Positions 44,736-56,554 of a stretch of 64,000 bases of DNA are shown here, piece by piece. The DNA lies in contig CM048844.1 of NCBI GenBank assembly GCA_026545765.1, forward strand, positions 66,277,035 to 66,341,034. The letters are read 5' to 3'. A model generated the notes under the pieces. The model did not search any database. It was not told the DNA's origin and saw only the letters and a program-made list of their open reading frames with translations. The position numbers and the translations under genes are program-made. The stretch comes from Plantago major. Its lineage: Eukaryota > Streptophyta > Magnoliopsida > Lamiales > Plantaginaceae. Each line of letters opens with the position of its first letter. The stretch's first letter is position 1.

Positions 44736-45792
44736 TCTCAGTGTCCTGATCCATTTTTGGATTTCTCATAGGAAACTCTTGATCATGTCTTAGAGTCATC
44801 TGGTTGTTACTTGGCAAAGATTGCCTTTCTTCGTCAGACTTATCCTCTAAGTGAATGACAAAATTATTTCCTCGCTGAGATTCTTGTTCAGAATCCTTGA
44901 TCATAAGTTCTTTGAATCTATCTGAGAGTTCTTTATTCAAGGGTACTTTCTTGTTTCCTTCATAGAATACTACATGGACAGATTCTTCAACCTTTTGTGT
45001 CCTTTTGTTGTAGATTCTGTAAGCTTTGCTATTCATTGAATAACCAAGAAATATACCTTCATCTGCCTTTGGTTTAAATGTTCTAAGATATTCTTTTCCA
45101 TTGTTAAGAACAAAACATATGCAACCAAACACCATTAAATGTGTGATACTAGGGGGTCTACCAATCAATAACTCATAAGGAGTCTTATCATGGTGTTTGT
45201 TGATCAAACATCTATTTTGAGTGTAGCATGTTGTGTTTACTGCTTCAACCCAATAGATTTCACTTATTTCAGTGTCAAGAAGCATTGTTCTTGCTGCTTC
45301 TTTTAGGGTCCTATTCTTCCTTTCAACACAATTTTGTTGTGATGTCCTTACTGAAGATAGTTGATGTTGTATACCTTTGCAAGTACAAAACTCTTTTATG
45401 TACTGGTTCACAAACTCAGTACCATGGTATGTTCTGATCACAGATACCTTGTCATTTTTCAAGACTTCAAGCTTGTTCAGCAGGCTTGGTATCTCGACCC
45501 TTGCGTCAGATTTCTGTTTGAGAAAAACAACCCAAGTGAATCTTGAGTAGTCATCTACAACAACCAGACCAAACTTCTTTCCTGCATAACTGGTTAATGA
45601 GGACTCAAAGAGGTCAATGTGTAACAGTTGCGGTGGCCTCACACATGAATGTCTAGTTTTAGACTTGAAAGATGTTTTGGCTTGTTTCCCTAACTGGCAA
45701 GCTGAACATACACCACCCTTTCTGTATGTCATTTTATGTAATCCAACAACCAATTCTTTCTTGGCTATCTTATTCAGAGTTTTGAAGTTCAA
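44736..45792 (-). pseudogene. B integrase
   Basis: The frame reads from VCSACQLGKQAK (the Cys pair of the zinc domain) through LLHIDLFESS (first Asp), VIRTYHGTEFVN, where the usual RTDHG Asp is Tyr, and QQNCVERKNRT (Glu region; the normal NGV.E is shortened). GCICFVLNNGKEYL, KADEGIFLGYSMNSKAYRIYN and an acidic linker follow. The Asp-to-Tyr change would abolish catalysis. Confidence 0.87.
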
Positions 45793-46243
45793 GTGACTTC
45801 CTTTTGTGCCATAGCCAATTTTCTTCAGTGTAGCCAGATTGACTCACCATGAGGCATTATTCCGTTGTGGCGGATGCCCAGTCAGCAACATAGAGACTTC
45901 CTTTCCGCCTAGCAACCAAGACTACATGCTTTCACTCATTTTCAATCAGTTTGCAGAGATTTGATTTGATCTTCACTGAGAACCCCTTGTGAGCAAGTTG
46001 ACTCATGCTCAGGAGATTATATTTCAATCCCTTCACATGTTGCACTCAAGTGATTGTGAGGGCTCCCAATTGTAGATCTCCAAATCCTACTACGGTTGGA
46101 TTCACTTCTCCTTCGGCAAATCTGATATCTGGTCCTATATCGCATACTCTGTTGTTGACCAGATTTGCTTTGTTTCCTGTCATGTGCTTCCCACATCCAC
46201 TATCAAAATACCACGTTCGATTCTTCTTTAGAGTGTTCTGCAC
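45793..46243 (-). pseudogene. B protease and pre-integrase remnant
   Basis: WYFDSGCGKHMTGNKANLV (from about 46,219) has the D-S-G active site. The frame stops at 46,046, and the pre-integrase segment (about 45,800-46,040) is broken by several stops. Confidence 0.8.
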
Positions 46244-46261
46244 AAAAAAGGAAACATGCAG

Positions 46262-48797
46262 TTAGGTTCTAATTCCAACAATGGAACCATCTAGACTAAT
46301 GTATCTCCCAGTAGGAATCCATTTTTGAATGAATCTCGTAGGAGTTTGCTTTTGTCTAGCAGGAACATAAGGAGGTATTCTAGGTAAATGACTAGTATCA
46401 TTATTATCAAGAACTAGTTTCCTTCTAGGTGTGTTCCTGGGTGCTCCTCGTGGTGCTCTCAGATACCTGTCAGGTTGCTGAGTCTGATTTTCAACGAACT
46501 GAGCTTTCCAATTCAGATTTCTTCTAGCCTTGACATTCAGATTGCTCATGGGTTGATCTTTCTTCTACTTCAGATGATTGCTGTGAGCAACCCTAGCTTT
46601 TTATCCATCGTTCTTGCTCTAGTTTGTACTCAAGAGCAAGTTGTTTCCGATGGCTTTGTAGCCAATGACATTTTGAGCACGAGGTGCTAACTGAGATCTC
46701 CTCTCAGTAGCCTTACTATTCTCTGGGTCATCTTTCTTTCCAGAAGAAGTGACATTAGAGAATTTGCCAGCTGCAACAATTTTCCCTTTCTTAGAGACAT
46801 AGCACTGTGGATGATTACACTTTTCAATGTGGTGTTCCTTTTTTCAGAACTTTCCCATCAGATTTCTTTGGGACTTGTTTTTCCCACAAAGGTTTAGTCG
46901 CAACTGCCTTTCCTTTGTCAGCAACTTTAGCTTTCTGACCAATGCTATAGGATGTTTGGGAATCACCTTGATGATCTTTAACAAATGTCATTCTTTGATC
47001 ATTCTTTTTCAGAATGGTAGAACTATTTGTTTGAGTGTCTAGCCCAAGTCCTCCTTTCTCTGAGGCATCTCTTAAGTAAGAGTGTAACTCAGTCAGAGTG
47101 TCACAAGCTTTAGCATATGACTGAAATGAAACTTTCTTTTCTTTAATTTCAGTATTCTCAATGAGAATTTTATCAAAGTTCCTTTGAAGTTGTTCCATTT
47201 CTTCCTTGTTCTTTTTAGTAGTCTCAACTATCTGAGCTTTCAGGAATGCATTCTCAGCATCCTTTGATTTAGATACCTTGTGCATTTGTGCACACTTCTT
47301 TTCCAGAGTTTTCTTTTCCTCTTCGAGAATTTTGGTTCTAGCTTGGACAACCATGAATTCTCTTTCATAAAGATCAACCTCATTTCTGAGGTGTTCTAGA
47401 TCTTTGATTCCTTCCTCATCACTCTCATAATTTACAAATCGAGCAATAGTGATTACCTCATCTTACATTAAGCATGGCTCGATGTTGGAGCAATCTAGAT
47501 AGACCCACTCAGCAACTCCACACATTTCTTTCTTCTTTTGACCGAAGTCAACCAATTCATAAGTGATGCCACACAAGCCTGGTGAAGGTAGTTTGGAATC
47601 ATTTGAGTCCTCATCCTCAGACTCGGAGTCAAGATCAAGAGCATCCAGTTGAATTTGGATCTTTTTCATTTCCTCAGTGAGCATAACTCTCTGGCCTATC
47701 TTGAAATTTCTTCTATCTTTCTTGTCACCTGTCTTTAGCTTGCTATAAGCTGGGCAATCTCTTTTGAAGTGACCAGATTTTTAACAATAGAAACAGATAT
47801 CATTTCTGATTTCTGCTCCCTGAGTACTTGAAGCTTGTTGAGTAGGCTTGTTCAATGAGCTAGTCAATTGCATACTTTTGTACTGGTGATAGTTGGGACC
47901 TAGATGCTTTTTCAGCTTCTCTTTGGTCCTTCTTCTTTCTATTTCCTGACTAACGTATTTTCTCATATGCTTTACAGCAAGAGCATTTTCCTCAGTCACC
48001 TCTTTGGTTTCCTTCTTTTCAGAAGTACCTTGAGTTATGAGAGCAACATTCTGCGATGTTTCAACAATCATATGTCCTCTTTGCTTTGTCTCATAATTGA
48101 CAGTTGCCAAGTGTGAGAAAAGCTCCACTGGAGTGATGTTAGGCATTCCTTGGTTGAAGTAGAAGTACTGAGTATGTTCCCAGTTTTGATCTAAGCTTCT
48201 CATGATAGTCTTATCCTTTTCAGAGTTAGAGTATCTTTCACTTTCACCAAGTGTAGCCATTTCACTCATCATTGTAAACCTGGAATCAAGTTCTTCAAGT
48301 GTCTTAGAAGGACCTTGTTTGAAGTTTTGGAATTTGAGCTTCAAAACTTCGAACTTGTTTTCCTTTGTTTTCTCATTGCCGCCACAGATTTCTTCAATCA
48401 GTGACCAGGCTTCTTTCGCCGTTTTAGCACCCCACAGTTTGCACTGTATGTAATCTGGAGTAGAACGTATAATGTTGTTTCTTGCTTGACCATCTAGCCT
48501 GTTTCTCTTGGAATCTTCAGATGTCCAGAGATGTTTGGGCTTTACTTCATAAGCAATGGCTCATGTTGGTCTTGCGCCTGAAGTTGTGCCAGATGTTTAT
48601 GATCCATCAGCATCAGTATGTTCCTTGTCTCGACCATTAGAGACCTCAGTGATTTGTTTCTCTCGTTGAATGACAATTGGGCCATTATTTATCACTTCGA
48701 TCATTTCATCACTAATAGCTTCCAGGTGAAGCATCATGTTGTTCTTCCATTTCTCATAGTTCTCTGGCTTGAGAGTGGATGCATCGCTTAGAGACAT
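46262..48797 (-). pseudogene. gag: B gag and linker
   Basis: MSLSDASTLKPENYEKWKNN at 48,797 starts gag. FKQGPSKTLEELDSRFT and WEHTQYFYFNQ (48,344-47,781) match A. The zinc knuckle begins (NDICFYC) but is cut by a TAA near 47,780. A coiled coil (47,354-46,824) and a basic linker (46,549-46,262) follow. Several stops separate the frames. Confidence 0.87.
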
Positions 48798-48902
48798 CCT
48801 GCAGCAAACAAACTAAACAAACAAATCAAGTGTAGGTGGTGAGCTGTTAGTAGGCACTTATCTAGGATCTATGTTCAGTGCAGAAGGTTAAAGAACCTCC
48901 AA

Positions 48903-48913
48903 CTCTGATACCA
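48903..48913 (-). other. Primer-binding site of B (initiator Met tRNA)
   Basis: The minus strand reads TGGTATCAGAG two bases inside the LTR, as in A. Confidence 0.9.
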
Positions 48914-48915
48914 CT

Positions 48916-49838
48916 TGTTGGTCCAGATAACGGCAAAGTAAAAGACTAGAGGGGGGGGGGGGGAGGGTAAATAGTCTTTTCAAAGTTTTGTCGATAAAAC
49001 AGTTTATCAGATATCTTTACATGTATCTAATACTTATATTCAGAGAAGGAAGTCTTTTGTGATAAGTGCACGTGTCAGTAAGCAGTAATGTGTTTAAATA
49101 CTCAGCAAGCAGTAAATAAACAATAAGTAAAGTGCAGTAAGTAAATAACTCAATGCTTCTATAGTGGTATCTGAAGGTGGCGTAATCCTTCAACTAATCC
49201 ACTCGCCCTTTCTTAGGACTTGAATCCACTAATATAAGATGATGAGTTCTCCTTACAAAATCATATCTCTTGATAACTTTTACACTAGGTTCCCAACCAA
49301 GTGTAACCCCTGAGTTATTTCCCGGCTTTCTTAGCCAAGTACTTCCTCTACTCAGTAACCTTTGAGCTATTCCTTAGTTTTCCAAACTAAGTACTTCCTG
49401 TGCTCAATGTCTGTTGGTGTTAGTTATGGCAGTTTATCAAGTGAACTAGCTCTTATAACTTATTCAGTTATTTCAGAGAGCTGTATAGAATCAATCTTCC
49501 TTAATACTCTTTTCAGTGGAAGTTGTTCTTTACTGACCCAAGTTTTGATGTTGTTCAAGAGAATGAATCTCAGATATCAGTCGCAACTTTTATCCTTGGA
49601 TTCAACTCCTTCACAATCTACAATTCTTGTTTAAGGATCAGGACACTTAGAACTTTCGTGCTACTTAGAATTCAAGAGCTTTGGTCGCAACTGTAAGCTA
49701 CTGAGAGTAAGTAGGTAAGAAGGTTTGTATGCTTGAAAGTATATCGCAAGTTGTGTAAGTCTAAGGGTTATCTTGCAAGCATTCTAAGTGGTGATATTTA
49801 TAGATGAAAATCATGCCGTTTGAATAGTATCCGTTAGG
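48916..49838 (-). repeat. 5' LTR of B, truncated by element G
   Basis: Same family as the A LTR, with G13 at 48,951-48,963 and minus-strand TATAAATA at 49,795-49,802. It stops in the middle of GTATCCGTTAGG, where the G LTR begins. TTAGG (49,834-49,838) is the candidate duplication for G. Confidence 0.88.
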
Positions 49839-51010
49839 TGATGAGACTATAATTTAGAGTCTCATTTAGTTCTTTTTAGCGATCTTTGTTAGTCTTATTT
49901 TTATGGTTTTATAGTGTTTTTGGACATTTTTATGCTTTGGTGTTTTGGTTTTGTTTTGTAGGAAATAAGGATTTTAAGGGGAAAAAGGACCAAGTAATTA
50001 ACCATGGTTTGCCGCGGCGAAGGATATTCTCGCCGCGACGAGATTTCCAGATTGCTACCTGCTGATCCGTCGAAGAAGCTCGCCGCGGCGAGAATTTTAG
50101 AGAGTTATATATATTCGACAAAAGAAAGCTCGCCGCGTCGAAGAATCTTCTCGCCGCGGCAAGACGTGTTTTGGCAGATTTTTGTTTTCCTTTTTACTTT
50201 AGAATTGGGATGATCCCTCAGACTTTTTTTTAACCTAGTTCTTAGAAAAAAAAGCTCCAAGGGACATTCTTTGACATTGATACATTCTTGGAGCTTGGTT
50301 TTCATGTTGTTGAACCATTGAAATCGAATTCCTGGTAATATTTGATAATTCTCTATTATTTATCTATAATTCATGTTTGTTATTGCTTATCAAATTGTAT
50401 GATCTTGCATGCGATTATCAACATGTCTATGTTTATCATATTCAATACCTTGAAGTCTTTGATCTTTGCTTCAACCATGAGTAGCTAAACCACTCTAAAC
50501 ACGGTAGTTATGTGACGGTTTTGCATATTCGTTTCTAGGGTTAGGATTCATTCATATATGTTCGTCTAGTTCAAAATCTTCGTAAGACCTTCAATCCAAT
50601 AAGCTAGTTCAAGACTTTCAAAATCGTTTTTGGTTAAGGATCGTGGATTGACGACCCACGATTTCTCTAGTTCATTCAAATAACGATTGGTTGAATTGGA
50701 TTGATTTATTTCTGTATGCCGACCGTGTAACAAGTATGAATGATTTCCCTAGAGCGAATTGGCATTAATCGATCATCACTACTGTGTTCTTACTCTCTCA
50801 TTGACCAAAACTCTTTACTTGCTTTATCTGATTTCTACTTTAGAAAGTATTCAAAACCAACATCATCGATTTGTTTTCACAAGTAACTGTTTGCTCTCAA
50901 CTCGTTGTGGTAGCTTAATTGGTTCTTGAGCGAACGATTCTGTGGTTAGCATTATCTGTCTACAACAACTGCTTACTACTTATTTTCTAAGTATTAATTT
51001 GAGCATATCA
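49839..51010 (+). repeat. 5' LTR of element G (Athila-like gypsy)
   Basis: TGATGAGAC...CATATCA, 1,172 bp, followed by an Asp-tRNA PBS. A short inverted repeat GAGACT/AGTCTC lies at the start. A cluster of five GC-rich near-palindromes (CGCCGCGGCG and variants at 50,011, 50,031, 50,081, 50,131, 50,152) stands out in otherwise AT-rich sequence. Confidence 0.85.
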
Positions 51011-51014
51011 AATT

Positions 51015-51032
51015 TGGCGCCGCTGCCGGGGA
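51015..51032 (+). other. Primer-binding site of G (tRNA-Asp)
   Basis: TGGCGCCGCTGCCGGGGA, near-perfect to the 3' end of plant tRNA-Asp, the usual Athila-type PBS. Confidence 0.88.
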
Positions 51033-51117
51033 ATTAATTCCTACTGTAGCGCTAAGAGCCACTGGTTACTTGAGGCATGATTTCATTTTACTTGGACTAA
51101 CAGAAACTAAACAATAG

Positions 51118-51357
51118 TTGAGTTCTTGTTATTCTGATATGGAGCGCTTTTCTAGTTACTACGCACCTAGTGCAGAGCTAGTTGGACCAGCCATTGTGGT
51201 CGATAATGAATCTAAGGATTATGCACTGATGCTGAGTGGAGGTATACGTTACCGGTGTTTCTGGGAAACCCAGGAGACGAACCACTTCAATTTATTCGAC
51301 GGTTTGAACATGCAGTGAGAAATCTACCCAAACAGGGGCTTGAGGAAGATCAGGTTA
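51118..51357 (+). pseudogene. gag: G gag, N-terminal fragment
   Basis: An ATG at 51,118 or 51,139 opens a frame (MERFSSYYAPSAELVGPAIV). A one-base shift near 51,270 moves to PGDEPLQFIRRFEHAVRNLP. The fragment ends where copia F begins. Too short to place further than gypsy gag. Confidence 0.55.
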
Positions 51358-52160
51358 TGTTGGTCCAGATAACGGCAAAGGAAAAGACTAATGGGGGGGG
51401 GGATGAATAGTCTTTTACAACTTTTGTCGATAAACACAATTTCTCAGATATCTGTGAAGATATCTGATACTTAATTTCAGAGAGCGGAAGACTTTTCTGT
51501 GATAAGTGGACGTACTCAGCAAGATATAATGTGTTTAAATACTTAGCATGATAAAGAGAACGATAAGTAAATTGCTGAAAGTAAATAACACGTCTTTTAT
51601 AGTGGTATCTGAAGGTGGCGTAATCCTTCAACTAATCCATTTCGGCCTTTCTCAGACCTAGAATCCACTAAGATAGATAATTTATTCACCTTACAAATAT
51701 CTTCTCTTGATTCCTAAATACACTAGGTTCCCAACCAAGTGTTTCCCCTGAGTTATTCCCCGGCTCCCAGCCAAGTACTTCCTATACTCAGAAACCTTTG
51801 AGCTGTTCCTTAGTTTTCCAAACTAAGTACTTCCTATGCTCAGTAACCTTGGAGTTATTCCTTAGTTTCCAAAACTAAGTACTTCCTGTACTCCACGCCC
51901 TTGAAGGTGTTGGTTATGATGGTTTGTCAGGTGAGTAGTCTTACTAACTTTTCAGTTATTTAGGAATACTCTATAGAACAAGGATCACTTAACACACTTC
52001 ACAATGTGTTTTCCTCTTATGAATACAAGTTTTGCTAGACTAACATACTTAGTGATTTTCCTCTTTTAGAGTGTTCAAGTGAACCAAGAGTACTAACCAC
52101 CTTTCTGAGCTAAGATAAGTCATTAGGTTGCGATCAAAATCTAAACAGATATTCCTAACA
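51358..52160 (-). repeat. 3' LTR of F with ~820-bp internal deletion
   Basis: Both ends match the E LTR, but the middle is missing at about 52,022. The deletion removes the promoter region. Confidence 0.88.
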
Positions 52161-52552
52161 AATTTTCCCCTTTTTGACCAGTCAACGATGACTATCTTTA
52201 AAAACTATTACAACTTGGAAGAGGGAACAATCCAACAGTTAATAATTTCTTATGATCTTTTCAATTCATCTAATTAAGTGCAGAAAGTAAACATTAACCA
52301 AATCACAAGGTGTGATCTTTGCTGACAAGTTATCTTTTTATAGATTGATATCTGAGAGTAGGTTCATCAGATATGTTACATGGAAAGTTCATAGATAACT
52401 TAATAAGTAAAATACATTTCAGTACAGTCAGCAAGATACAAATTACATAGTAAACTAGGACAACAGGAGTAACCAAGCTCCAAGTAGACATCCTAATAAA
52501 CTAGTTTTCAAGTTTTCAAAATCTTCAAGTTTTCAATCAGTAGATCTATGGA

Positions 52553-52679
52553 TCAATTAGCAAATTGCCTATCCCCGAACCTTTTGATATCATCTGAGTA
52601 TTCATAGAGCAAGGTCCTGACTATCATCTCAGTGTTTATGGCAAATCCACATACTTTCTTGTAGGTTTTGGTGGGATTC
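52553..52679 (-). pseudogene. F accessory gene, C-terminal fragment
   Basis: NPTKTYKKVCGFAINTEM to the end DRQFAN, matching A 13,292-13,420. The upstream part is displaced by element E. Confidence 0.85.
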
Positions 52680-54299
52680 TGTTGGTCCAGATAATGGCAA
52701 AGGGAAAAGACTGGAGGGGGGGGGGGGGTGAATAGTCTATTACAACTTTTGTCGATAAACACAAATTCTCGGATATCTGATACTTAATTTCAGAGAGCGG
52801 AAAACTTTTCTGTGATAAGTGCACGTGCTCAGCAAGATATGTGTAAATACTCAGCAAAGTAAATAAAGCAAGTAATAAATTGCATAAAGTAAATAACACT
52901 GATCTTTATAGTGGTATCTAAAGGTGGCGTAATCCTTCAACTAATCCACTTCGGCCTTTCTCAGACCTAGAATCCACTAAGACAGATAATTGAGTTCACC
53001 TTACAAATATCTTCTCTCGATTCCTAAATACACTAGGTTCCTAACCAAGTGTTCCCCCAGAGTTATTCCCTGGTTTTCTCAGCCAAATACTTCCTATACT
53101 CAGAAACCTTTGAGCTATTCCTTAGTTTCCCAAACTAAGTACTTCCTATGCTCAGTAACCTTGGAGTTATTCTTTAGTTTCCCAAACTAAGTACTTCCTG
53201 TACTCCACGCCGTTTAAGGTGTTGGTTAAGGTAGTTTGTCAGGTTTAGTAGATTAATAACTTCTACAGTTATGTAATACTACCTTCTTGAACAAGAGTCA
53301 CTTAACACACTTCACAATTTGTGGTGATATGTTCTTTACTGACCCAAGTCTATGATAAATGTTCTAGAGAATGAATCTCAGATACTTGATCTTTTGATTA
53401 AACTCCTTTACAGATAGCAATGCTTGTTAAGGATCAGGATACTTAGAACTTTCGTGCTACTTAGAATTCAAGAGCTTAGTCGCAACTGTAAGCTTAAGAA
53501 TAACCAGGTTGAAGGCTTGTATGCTTGAGAGAAAAATACCACTAGTTGTATTATCAGAGAAGCTTGGTATTTTCAGTGAGTTTAGTGTGTGTCGTTCAAG
53601 CATTCTTAGTGATGATATTTATAGTTGAAAATCATACCGTTTGAATAGTATCCGTTAGGCTTAATAAAATTCAAACTATTGATATCTGAAAATAGTACTG
53701 CAGAAGGTGTTGTCTCATTTCAGAGATTTACTCTTTTGTTCAAATGTCTCTGTCTGCGCATTTATTGCATTGTACTATTTTTGTCCTGTAGTGCCAACGG
53801 AACTATGCACGCTTTATGAAGCATTGCATGTCCCTTTCGAGAGACCTTCTCATCTCCAGATACCTGTTGAAACATTGTTTCCCAGAAACATAGTTTTATC
53901 CAGGGTATCTGAGTGTAGATATCTGTGGGCACTTTTCCTCGTTCAGAAACCTTGCATTCTCAGATATCTTTTTGCAAAACTTGTTTATTGAAAAACACTT
54001 GTTTATTCAAGATATCTGGACATAGGTATCTGATGACCTTTGTCTTCAGCAATCTTGTGCAGTCTTCAAATCTTTAAATCTGTTGAACTCTCCTGCTGGA
54101 TGCCTTCTTCTTGGTCTTCTTCAAAGATATAAAAAATTACATTCAAAGACCTAACATCCTATACAAGATTTGCTAGACTATCATACTTAGTGATTTTCCT
54201 CATTTACAGTGTTCAAGTGAACCAAGAGTACTAACCACCATTCTGTGCTAAGATAAGTCATTAGGTTGCTGATCAAAATCTAAACAGATATTCCTAACA
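52680..54299 (-). repeat. 3' LTR of E
   Basis: 1,620 bp, with G13 at 52,716-52,728 and minus-strand TATAAATA at 53,616-53,623. Ends ATTCCTAACA. Confidence 0.9.
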
Positions 54300-54675
54300 A
54301 ATTTCCCCTTTTTTGATCAGTCAACGATGACTATCTTTAAAACCTATTACAACTTGGAAGAGGGAACAATCTAACACTTAATCATTTCTTATGATCTTTT
54401 CAATTCATTTTAATTAAGTGTAGAAAGAAAACATCAAACAAATCATAAGGTGATCTTTGCTGACAAGTTATATTTTTATAGATTGATATCTGAGAGTAGG
54501 TTCATCAGATATGTTACAAAGAAAGTTTACAGATAACTTTTACAATGATAGAACAATAAAGTACATTCAGCAAGATACAAAACACTTAGTTAAATTAGGA
54601 CAACAGGAGTAACCAAGCTCCAAGTAGACATCCTAATAAACTAGTCTTCAAGTCTGCAATCAGCAGATCTGTGAA
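54300..54675 (-). other. E polypurine tract and 3' non-coding region
   Basis: The PPT (AAAAAAGGGGAAATT on the minus strand) is at 54,300-54,314. The rest matches the A non-coding region. Confidence 0.8.
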
Positions 54676-56554
54676 TCAATTTGAAAATTTTCTATCCCGA
54701 AACCTTTTGATGTCATCTGAGTAGTCATAGAGCATGGTCCGGACTATCATCTCAGTGTTTCTAGCAAATCCACAAACTTCCTTGTAGGCTTTAGTGGGAT
54801 TCTTCTTGTCAAATTGATTGACCCACAGATACTTTCCCCATTTCCAGGCATGCTCAATTCTGATATCTGATAGCTTGAAGTATTCATATATGATCTTCAG
54901 ATATCTGATGTCACCCTTATATTGAGCTTCAGTCATGTAAAAAGGCTCATAGGGTTCCACAACAAGTCTTGCTCTTGTGCCTGTTCCAGTGATGTTAGGA
55001 ATTCTGTGCACATCATCTGGCTTTCCATAAGGACAATCATCAGAGAGGTCCTTTTTCATGGCTTCTATTCTCTTGATTACTTCAAAATCCAACCAGGCTT
55101 TGATGTGGTTGGTATTAATCAAGACTGGCTTGTCTTTTCTCCATGCCATGAGTTGTTTATGGATTGGTTCTGGAAATTTTTCATTTACCAGTAAGTGCTT
55201 GAGTTCCAGAATCCAGTAGCCATTCTTCTGATTAATCCATCTATAGACAGAGGAGTCATTGTTGGTCTTCACATACTCAATCATGGCTTTTTCAGGCCTG
55301 AGTGGTAGTTGAAGTTTTCTTTGTTCAGCTCTCAGCCTGTTCCTCCTTTGTCTTGAATTCTCCCTTGGGGGATTGCTTGAAGAACCACCCTGGATTGACT
55401 TGGTATTTCTAGAGGGTGTTTTAGCTACCAAAGGCTTTGCAGCTATGGGCTCAGATAGGCTATCAACCTTTCTTCTTTTTCTGTGAAGAGGAGCTTCATC
55501 TTCATCCTCATCTTCATCATCATCTTCCAGATTTCTCTTGTTAGGTGATTTACAGCGTTCTTCATTGCCCTGGGATTTGATTTGGCCTTCTTCTTCTTCT
55601 TCTTCTTCTTCTTCTTCTTCTTCTTCTTCTTCTTCTTCTTCTTCTTCTTCTTCTTCTTCTTCTTCTCATAAATCCCTATCACTTGTCTTCTCCTTTGAGC
55701 CTTTGTACCCCTTGGAGGTTTCTATGCCCTGGCCCTTGTTGTCATTCCTTTTTCAGAAAGTTGCTGAGTAGTGGCCACTATCTGTAGAGCAGTCTGACTG
55801 GAGGAGGGCTCATTTATTCTGAAAGGTGGTTGAGGTGGTTGTTCAGATTTTCTTTTGTTTCCTCTTCCCCTTCCTCTCTGAGCACCTTGAAATCCTTCCC
55901 CCCTTAGTGATTGTTGACTGACTAAGAATCACAAAGGATTTTGAAAGGGAGTCAAAGTTACCTTGCAGATAGTTGTAAGAAGCAACCAACTTTTCCAGAT
56001 TAGCCTTGAGCTCCTGATTTTGTTTGATAAGACCCGAATCCTTATCAGTGGGCTCTGCCAGTGGGCCTTGAATAGCATCTGCTTTTCCAGCAGCATAGCT
56101 AGCCTGTTCAAAGGCTTTTACAGCCAAGTTTTGGTCATCAACCCTGACCATGCCTAGGTCTTTCTGAGCAATGACCAGACTGGTTGTTCTTTGAGTGATG
56201 AGCTCAGTGAATGTCTTCATTTCTGCAGGGACTGATGCAATGGCAGCTTTATCTTGAGAAGACAACTCCTTTTTCAATTTAGCCAGTACTTGATATTTGT
56301 TCAAGTATTCATTGGAGTTGACAGTTGGCAGCTTGCTGAAGATTTCAAGAGAAATCAGCTTCCTTTTCAAATGAGAAACCGCTAAGTGTTCATTGCGGTG
56401 TTCTGCCAATGCTTTGTCTTCTTCATCATCTGAGTCATCAGCCCAGTGATCTTCATCCTCTTGTACTTCTTCCTCAAGGATTCTGAAGGCAGCAACCATC
56501 TCTGATATGGGTTTCTTGCCTTTGGAGGATGGTTTCTTTGGTGAAGATGCAGCC
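54676..56554 (-). pseudogene. E accessory gene, C-terminal half
   Basis: The best-preserved copy of the C-terminal domain: one frame of 251 codons (55,431-54,676) with IEYVKTNNDSSVYRWINQK, GYWILELKHLLVNEKFPEP, LDFEVIKRIEAMKKDL, TRARLVVEPYEPFYMTEAQ, RIEHAWKWGKYLW and the DRKFSN end. Upstream, 56,499-55,843 holds the coiled coil (SSQDKAAIASVPAEMKTFTE, LIKQNQELKANLEKL). An acidic linker contains a GAA repeat run. It ends at 56,554 where D is inserted. Three copies (A, D, E) agree on this C-terminus, so it is a real conserved domain of unknown function. Confidence 0.82.
55587..55666 (-). repeat. (GAA)n microsatellite inside the E accessory gene
   Basis: About 26 CTT/GAA units. A and D have only about four Glu codons at this place. 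Confidence 0.95.

Larger units (their letters stand above)
44736..49838 (-). mobile_element. Element B: truncated copia of the A family
   Basis: Minus strand: 5' LTR at right (48,916-49,838, cut by G), PBS, gag, protease and integrase, then an abrupt end against the H LTR. RT, RNase H, the accessory gene and the 3' LTR are missing. It supplies the integrase core that A has lost, so B and A are complementary deletions of one family. Confidence 0.88.
51358..52679 (-). mobile_element. Element F: left end of an A-family copia nested in G
   Basis: A 3' LTR (51,358-52,160) followed by PPT, 3' non-coding region and the last ~42 codons of the accessory gene, then cut by element E. The candidate duplication on the left is GGTTA (51,353-51,357). 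Confidence 0.87.
52680..56554 (-). mobile_element. Element E: left end of an A-family copia nested in F
   Basis: A full 3' LTR, PPT and about 1.9 kb of accessory gene before element D starts. The candidate duplication is GATTC (52,675-52,679). Same orientation as F and D. Confidence 0.88.

Noticed and set aside
50004..50213. Arg-rich frame in the G LTR
   Set aside because: Produced by the GC-rich palindrome cluster; no domain, and LTRs are non-coding.
55538..55771. Plus-strand frame with a long Ser run
   Set aside because: It is the reverse of the (GAA)n microsatellite in the minus-strand accessory gene.
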